Shown here piece by piece: positions 58,422 to 64,000 of a DNA stretch of 64,000 nucleotides (within the stretch, counting starts at the first letter, position 1; every line of letters starts with the position of its first letter). The notes under the pieces are model-generated. The model did no database searches. It saw only the letters and a program-made list of their open reading frames with translations, and was not told where the DNA came from. Location: NCBI GenBank assembly GCA_913020555.1, contig CAJWAC010000001.1:62001-126000 (forward strand), in the 5' to 3' direction. A program made the translations under genes and the position numbers. The stretch comes from an uncultured Polaribacter sp. (GTDB taxonomy: Bacteria > Bacteroidota > Bacteroidia > Flavobacteriales > Flavobacteriaceae).

Positions 58422-58964
58422 TTATTCTAAAAGATTAGTTGGTAAACCATCAATACTTTTTTGGTTGTTATTTTCCCAATACTCTGTTATACCTTTTTTT
58501 CCTTGTTTTTTGGCCCAATCATTTAAATCATTGCGTTCTCCTTTATATTCATAAAAAGGAATTGACATACCGCAAGAAGTTTGTGCAGAATCTATAGTAA
58601 TATCAAAAATTTGACGTGTTCCAGGTGTTTCTGGGAATAAAGAAATTATAGCATCCCAAGTTGTATCTGTTGGTTTGATTTCTTTTCCTTTTCCATACAA
58701 ACGTAAAATATTTGGCACTTTTTCAAAAGAACAAAACATAATGGTTATGCGTTTGTTTTCTAATAAATGTGCAGCCGTTTCGTTTCCACTTCCTGTAACA
58801 TTTAACCATAAAACCCGGTTTTCATTCATCACCTTAAAAGAGTCCATCCCTTTTGGAGATAAATTTATTCTACCAGAATTAGGCGCTGTTGCTACAAAGA
58901 AAATTTTTTGTGCCTCAATAAATTTTTGAAGTCGTGATGTAATTTTAGTATAAAATTTAGACAT
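58422..58964 (-). CDS. Pyridoxamine 5'-phosphate oxidase-family (FMN-binding split barrel) protein
   Basis: KIFFVATAPNSGRINLSPKGMDSFKVMNENRVLWLNVTGSGNETAAHLLENKRITIMFCSF. Confidence 0.9.
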   Translation of the reverse strand: MSKFYTKITSRLQKFIEAQKIFFVATAPNSGRINLSPKGMDSFKVMNENRVLWLNVTGSGNETAAHLLENKRITIMFCSFEKVPNILRLYGKGKEIKPTDTTWDAIISLFPETPGTRQIFDITIDSAQTSCGMSIPFYEYKGERNDLNDWAKKQGKKGITEYWENNNQKSIDGLPTNLLE

Positions 58965-58966
58965 AA

Positions 58967-59638
58967 TTATGAAGTGAAATTATCTAAAAAATCTTTTTTA
59001 AATTTCTGACCTAAAGGTATTTTATTTGAATTTATTATTACAGTATTTCCTTCAATATAATCTAATTTTTTCTTGTTGATAATAAATGACTTATGCACTT
59101 GTTCAAAATTAGATTTCGGAAGCTCTTCAAACATACCTTTTAAGGTTTTATAGGTTATTAAATAACTATTATTTAAATGAACTTTTATATAATCCCCAAT
59201 ACTTTCTAAGTACAATATATCTTCAATTTTAACCTGATGTAATTTTTTATCTGATTTTATAACAATACTTTTTTTAAAATTAGCTTTTAGGTCTTTAGTT
59301 TTTGACACGGCTTTAACAAATCTGTCAAAAGAAAAAGGTTTTAATAAATAATCTAAAGCATCTAAGTCAAAACCTTCTAGTGCATATTCAGAATAGGCAG
59401 TTGTAAAAATTACTTTAGGCGGATTTTGTAACGACTTATAAAAAGAGATCCCTGAAAGTTGAGGCATATTAATATCTAAAAAAAGCAAATCAATCGTATT
59501 ATTTTTTAAATATTCTAAGGCTTCTAACGCATCATTACAAAGATGTTTTAACTCTAGGTAATCAATTTTATTGATAAAAGATATTAAGACGTTTTGAGAA
59601 GATGGTTCATCATCAATTATGATACAACTTATTTTCAT
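58967..59638 (-). CDS. LytTR-family response regulator
   Basis: Receiver (CIIIDDEPSSQNVL...LLFLDINMPQLSG...YLLKPFSFDRF) plus LytTR domain (ILYLESIGDYIKVHL...FEQVHKSFIINKKKLDYIEG). Confidence 0.95.
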   Translation of the reverse strand: MKISCIIIDDEPSSQNVLISFINKIDYLELKHLCNDALEALEYLKNNTIDLLFLDINMPQLSGISFYKSLQNPPKVIFTTAYSEYALEGFDLDALDYLLKPFSFDRFVKAVSKTKDLKANFKKSIVIKSDKKLHQVKIEDILYLESIGDYIKVHLNNSYLITYKTLKGMFEELPKSNFEQVHKSFIINKKKLDYIEGNTVIINSNKIPLGQKFKKDFLDNFTS

Positions 59639-60690
59639 TTTTTTAATTCTAGAGTTAGTTTTACAGTAAAAACATCATCATTAATCTCAGTTTTAAATGT
59701 GTGTTGATTAGGATATATTAAAGTTAAATTCTCCTGAATATTTTTTAAGCCAATACCATTGTAGTTCGTGTTTTCTAAAGTATTCTTTTGCTTAAAATTA
59801 TTTGATAATTTAAATGTTAGTCGATTATTGTTTTCATGTAAATCAATATTAACAAAAGGGTTTTTTACACCACTTTTTAAACCATGCTTAAAACTGTTTT
59901 CAATTATCGGTAACAACAACATTGGATAAACTTCTAATTGTTCATTTACATTATGTGTAAAGCTGATTTTAGAGTTTTTTATGTGTCTGTTTTTTTCAAA
60001 AGCAATGTAGTTTTTAATCAAATCAATTTCCTTGTTTAGAGGAATTTTGTCGGTTTCAACATCATAAATAACATATCTTAAAATATCTGATAATTGTAAA
60101 ATAGCATTGGTAATTTCTTCTTTTTTATCGATGGCTAAAGAGTACAATACATTCAAAGAGTTGAATAAAAAATGTGGATTTATTTGTCCTTTTAAATAAT
60201 ACAATTGATTTTCAATTTCTTGTTTTTGGGCTTTCAAAGCCTTGTTTTCAAACTGGTTTAAATAGACCCATTCTTCTCCTAATTTTGATAAGCTAGAAAG
60301 TGTGAAAAAGATAAAAAAGATAAAATAAATTTCAACTTTATTATGATAACTGATAAAGTAATAATCGTTAAAAAAAGTATTTACTATTAATTTGAAAAAT
60401 AACGGATTTAATTCTGAAAAAACGATTAGATTAAGTATAAAAAATACAGAGAAAGCAATGTTTTTTTCTTTTTTAAGATAGGTTGGAATTAAAAAATAGA
60501 GGTTGATAGAAACAGGAATTACTAGAGTAATTACAAAGCAAATGGTATAGATATAATCAATTTTTTCTGGAGTTGTTCTTCCAGAAAACAAGAATAATAG
60601 TATGATAAAAGAACAAACCCATAATATAGTATTAAAAACTACTTTATTATGAGAATGTGTTCTTTTTAAGCTTGATTTATTCAGCATCAC
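59635..60690 (-). CDS. LytS-type sensor histidine kinase (HisKA_7TM/His_kinase family)
   Basis: TM helices, then KGQINPHFLFNSLNVLYSLAIDKKEE...LPIIENSFKHGLKSG. Confidence 0.95.
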   Translation of the reverse strand: MMLNKSSLKRTHSHNKVVFNTILWVCSFIILLFLFSGRTTPEKIDYIYTICFVITLVIPVSINLYFLIPTYLKKEKNIAFSVFFILNLIVFSELNPLFFKLIVNTFFNDYYFISYHNKVEIYFIFFIFFTLSSLSKLGEEWVYLNQFENKALKAQKQEIENQLYYLKGQINPHFLFNSLNVLYSLAIDKKEEITNAILQLSDILRYVIYDVETDKIPLNKEIDLIKNYIAFEKNRHIKNSKISFTHNVNEQLEVYPMLLLPIIENSFKHGLKSGVKNPFVNIDLHENNNRLTFKLSNNFKQKNTLENTNYNGIGLKNIQENLTLIYPNQHTFKTEINDDVFTVKLTLELKK

Positions 60691-61336
60691 TTGTTTTCGT
60701 TAAAGTGTATTTTGTTGAGGTATCCCATTTATTTTCATCTTTAGATTTTGTGTATTTTTCTATAAATTTATTTAACTCTTTAGAAGACGCAGTCAGTAAA
60801 AAATTTTCTTTTAAAACACCAATCCTTTTGTGTTCAATTTTTATTTTCTTGTTTTTAAAAAGAGATTCAACTTTTTTCTCGTCTAACCATTTTATCTCTA
60901 TTTCTCCGCTTTCAGTAACATCATATTTCACTAGACTATGAGTGTATATTAAATGTTTTTGTAGAAGATTGTTAATATCGTCTTGATATTCTAATGGGTA
61001 AAAGTCTAAAAATGTTTGATTGTTTACATTAAACGGAGTTGCTATAAATAAAGCTTCTTCGCCTTGGTAATTTCTTTGAATATAATAACTGTTTTTGTAT
61101 TCATTGTACAATTGAATATCTTCATTTTTCATTTTTTCAATAGGATTCTCTTTTGTAAATTCATCTTTAAAAGGAATTACTGTCCAATTGCCTTTTTTAT
61201 AATCTGTCCATTCTCCAACAAATCGCTGGTCAAAAGAAATTGATTTTTTTGTGTAAAAAGGATTTAATGATTTTACAACACAAGAACTTAAAAAAAGAAT
61301 ACAGGTTACTATTAAAAGGTTGTTTCTGTTTTTCAT
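60677..61336 (-). CDS. Hypothetical lipoprotein
   Basis: MKNRNNLLIVTCILFLSSCVVKS lipobox; overlaps the kinase start by 14 nt. Confidence 0.75.
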   Translation of the reverse strand: MKNRNNLLIVTCILFLSSCVVKSLNPFYTKKSISFDQRFVGEWTDYKKGNWTVIPFKDEFTKENPIEKMKNEDIQLYNEYKNSYYIQRNYQGEEALFIATPFNVNNQTFLDFYPLEYQDDINNLLQKHLIYTHSLVKYDVTESGEIEIKWLDEKKVESLFKNKKIKIEHKRIGVLKENFLLTASSKELNKFIEKYTKSKDENKWDTSTKYTLTKTSDAE

Positions 61337-61443
61337 GAGTATCAAATTTAAAATTATTTACTTCAAATAAAGAAAAGAACTATTTTTTTGAAAAGTAATT
61401 TAGATAAACACTATTTTTTTCTCGATGAAATAGTTTTAGAAAG

Positions 61444-62928
61444 TTAATCTATCCAGTTTTTAGAGCGTTCAATAGCTTTTTTCCATTTCGAATATAACCG
61501 CTTTCTTTTTTCTGGAGTAAATTCAGGGGAAAACTCTTTTTCTATTTTTCTATGAGATAAAATATCCTCTTGATTCCATAATCCAACACAAATACCCGCT
61601 AAATAAACAGCTCCCATAACTGTAGTTTCTGTTACTTCTGGTCGTTCAATTATAGTATCTAAAATATCAGATTGAAATTGCATTAATAAATTATTTTCAC
61701 ATGCGCCTCCATCTACTTTTAAGGAGGTTAAGGGGGTTTCTGCATCATTTTGCATTGCTAATAAAAGATCTTTCGTTTGGTAAGCTAAAGATTGCAAGGT
61801 TGCTTTTATAAGGTGGTTTTTTCCTGTATCTCTAGTTAATCCAAAAATTGCACCTCTAGCATACATGTCCCAATAGGGGGCACCTAAACCTGAAAAAGCT
61901 GGGACAACAATTACAGGATTTTCCTCAGCGACTTCACTTGCAAAAATTTCACTTTCCTCAGCAGAATTTATAATTTCTAAACCATCTCTTAACCATTGAA
62001 TGGCAGCACCTGCTATAAATACACTGCCTTCTAAAGCGTAATATATTTTGTTATCAATGCCCCAAGCAATTGTTGTTAGCATTCCGTTTTTAGAATGTTG
62101 TAGGGCCGTACCCGTGTTCATTAACAAAAAGCAACCAGTTCCATAAGTATTTTTAGCTTCTCCTTTTTTAAAGCATGTTTGTCCAAAAAGTGCAGCTTGT
62201 TGGTCTCCTGCAATTCCTGCAATAGGAATTTTACAACCATCTAAATTGAAAGTACCAAAATGATGTGATGATGGTTTTACGTCTGGCAACATGTTTTTAG
62301 GAATTTTTAATTCCTTAAGTAAAGTAGCGTCCCAATTTAGATTTTTAATATCAAAAAGCATTGTTCTAGAGGCGTTGCTATAATCTGTAACGTGTACCTT
62401 TTTATCGGTTAAATTCCACACCAACCAAGAATCTATTGTTCCAAAAAGCAAATTTCCTTTTTCTGCTTCTTCTCTAGCATTTTTTACATTTTCTAAAACC
62501 CAACTAATTTTTGTGCCAGAAAAATAAGCATCAACTACTAAACCAGTAGTTTTTCTTATATATTTTTCTAACCCTTTTTCTTTTAAGTTTTCGCAAATAG
62601 ATGCGGTTCTTGTATCTTGCCAAACAATGGCATTATAAATGGGTTTTCCTGTATTTTTATTCCAAACAACAGTGGTTTCTCGTTGATTTGTAATTCCTAA
62701 ACCAATAATTTCATTAGGTTTAACATTCGCTTTTTTAATTACTTTTTTTAAAGTTGTTAATTGCGATTCTAGAATTTCTAAAGGATCGTGTTCTACCCAA
62801 CCGGATTTTGGAAATATTTGTTTAAATTCTTGTTGGGCTATAGCAACTATTTCTCCTTTTTCATTTACAATTACAGAACGTGAACTTGTTGTTCCTTGGT
62901 CTAAAGCTAAAATATATTTGTTTGGCAT
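61444..62928 (-). CDS. glpK: Glycerol kinase
   Basis: [69 protein letters not shown]. Confidence 0.98.
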   Translation of the reverse strand: MPNKYILALDQGTTSSRSVIVNEKGEIVAIAQQEFKQIFPKSGWVEHDPLEILESQLTTLKKVIKKANVKPNEIIGLGITNQRETTVVWNKNTGKPIYNAIVWQDTRTASICENLKEKGLEKYIRKTTGLVVDAYFSGTKISWVLENVKNAREEAEKGNLLFGTIDSWLVWNLTDKKVHVTDYSNASRTMLFDIKNLNWDATLLKELKIPKNMLPDVKPSSHHFGTFNLDGCKIPIAGIAGDQQAALFGQTCFKKGEAKNTYGTGCFLLMNTGTALQHSKNGMLTTIAWGIDNKIYYALEGSVFIAGAAIQWLRDGLEIINSAEESEIFASEVAEENPVIVVPAFSGLGAPYWDMYARGAIFGLTRDTGKNHLIKATLQSLAYQTKDLLLAMQNDAETPLTSLKVDGGACENNLLMQFQSDILDTIIERPEVTETTVMGAVYLAGICVGLWNQEDILSHRKIEKEFSPEFTPEKRKRLYSKWKKAIERSKNWID

Positions 62929-63006
62929 TTATCTTAAATAAGACTTCCAATTTACAAAATATCGTATATATAAATTATTACCTTTATACAAAATAAATCA
63001 TCTTTC

Positions 63007-64000
63007 ATGGAATATGGATTTTTATCGGTAATACCACCAATTATTGCCATCATTTTAGCCCTAAGAACCAAACAAGTTTATATTGCGTTATTATTTGGTA
63101 TCTGGTTTTCTTGGCTGATTATCAAGGGTTGGAATCCATTAGAAGGAACATTGGCAATGATAGAAGGAATGGTTGATGTTTTTCAATCTAAAGGAAACAC
63201 AAGAACAATTATGTTTAGCGCTTTGGTTGGTGCCTTGCTAATTTTTATTCAATATTCTAAAGGAGTAGAAGGTTTTATCAATATTATTAATAAAAGATTG
63301 GTAAAGCTAGAAAACAAAAAATCTGGTTATAGTAGAGTAATGGTTCAGATTTTAGCAACCTTTACAGGTTTATTATTATTTGTAGAAACAAGCATTAGTT
63401 CTTTAACTGTTGGCACTTTATATAGGCCTATTTTTGATAAATTAAAAATTCCTAGAGAAAAACTAGCTTACATTGCAGACTCAAGTTCTGCACCTTCCTC
63501 TATAATTATTCCTTTTAATGCTTGGGGAGCATTTATTATGGGTTTGCTTTTAACACATGGTGTTGAGAAACCTTTTTCAGTAATGATTGCATCTATAAAG
63601 TATAATTTTTATCCGCTTTTAGCGATTCTGATTTTGTTTATTATAATTTTATCGAAAAAAGATTTTGGTTTGATGAAGAAAGCAGAAACTAGAACTAAGG
63701 AAACAGGCGCCTTAATGAATGAAGGTTCTAAACCAATGGTTTCTGATGAAGTAACTTCATTCCCTCCAAAACAAGGTATTGAAGCTAAGGCATATAATAT
63801 GATTGTACCATTATTGGTTATGGTTTTTATGATGCCAATCAATTTGATGTATACAGGTTGGGACTCAGTAAAAGAGTTTTCTTCATTTTTTGATCACGCT
63901 TCTCGAGCAATAGGAGAGGGCTCAGGTTCTTCCTCTGTTTTATATGCTGTTATTATTTCTATTTTAGTTGCAATAACAATGTATTTTATCCAAGGAATTT
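63007..64000 (+). CDS. NhaC-family Na+/H+ antiporter-like membrane protein, C-terminus truncated by window edge
   Basis: Open plus frame from ATG 63007: MEYGFLSVIPPIIAIILALRTKQVYIALLFGIWFSWLIIKGW...ADSSSAPSSIIIPFNAWGAF... Confidence 0.88.
   Translation, partial: MEYGFLSVIPPIIAIILALRTKQVYIALLFGIWFSWLIIKGWNPLEGTLAMIEGMVDVFQSKGNTRTIMFSALVGALLIFIQYSKGVEGFINIINKRLVKLENKKSGYSRVMVQILATFTGLLLFVETSISSLTVGTLYRPIFDKLKIPREKLAYIADSSSAPSSIIIPFNAWGAFIMGLLLTHGVEKPFSVMIASIKYNFYPLLAILILFIIILSKKDFGLMKKAETRTKETGALMNEGSKPMVSDEVTSFPPKQGIEAKAYNMIVPLLVMVFMMPINLMYTGWDSVKEFSSFFDHASRAIGEGSGSSSVLYAVIISILVAITMYFIQGI

Noticed and set aside
1-64000. CRISPR arrays, rRNA operons, tRNAs, prophage or transposase genes
   Set aside because: No spaced direct repeats, no rRNA-like conserved blocks, no convincing cloverleaf by eye, and no integrase/transposase motifs. 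tRNAscan or Infernal would be needed to be definitive.

Overview
This is an AT-rich chromosomal window that looks like Flavobacteriaceae (Polaribacter/Tenacibaculum-like). It carries mostly housekeeping and metabolic genes: pgi, an aromatic amino-acid catabolism cluster (hmgA-hppD-TDO), aspS, rsmI, an Mrp/NifU-like Fe-S pair, panB, mnmG, ybeY, gltX, rnr, rpiB, recA, dut, gpsA and glpD/glpK. It also has several LytTR-type regulators, two TatA-like genes, a truncated TonB-dependent receptor at the left edge and a truncated NhaC-family antiporter at the right edge. I saw no prophage, transposase, CRISPR array, rRNA or convincing tRNA. The most interesting signals are non-coding. (i) Three parS-like 16-mers cluster around mnmG (29.4-34.0 kb). 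(ii) A 588-bp, very AT-rich ORF-free gap at 45.4-46.0 kb contains seven TTATNAACA (DnaA-box-like) motifs and is a candidate replication origin or DnaA-binding locus. (iii) A multi-stem structured intergenic element at about 22.16-22.27 kb looks like a dispersed flavobacterial repeat or structured RNA. I found no convincing new multi-gene defence or biosynthetic system. Product names come from reading the translations by eye; no database search was run.
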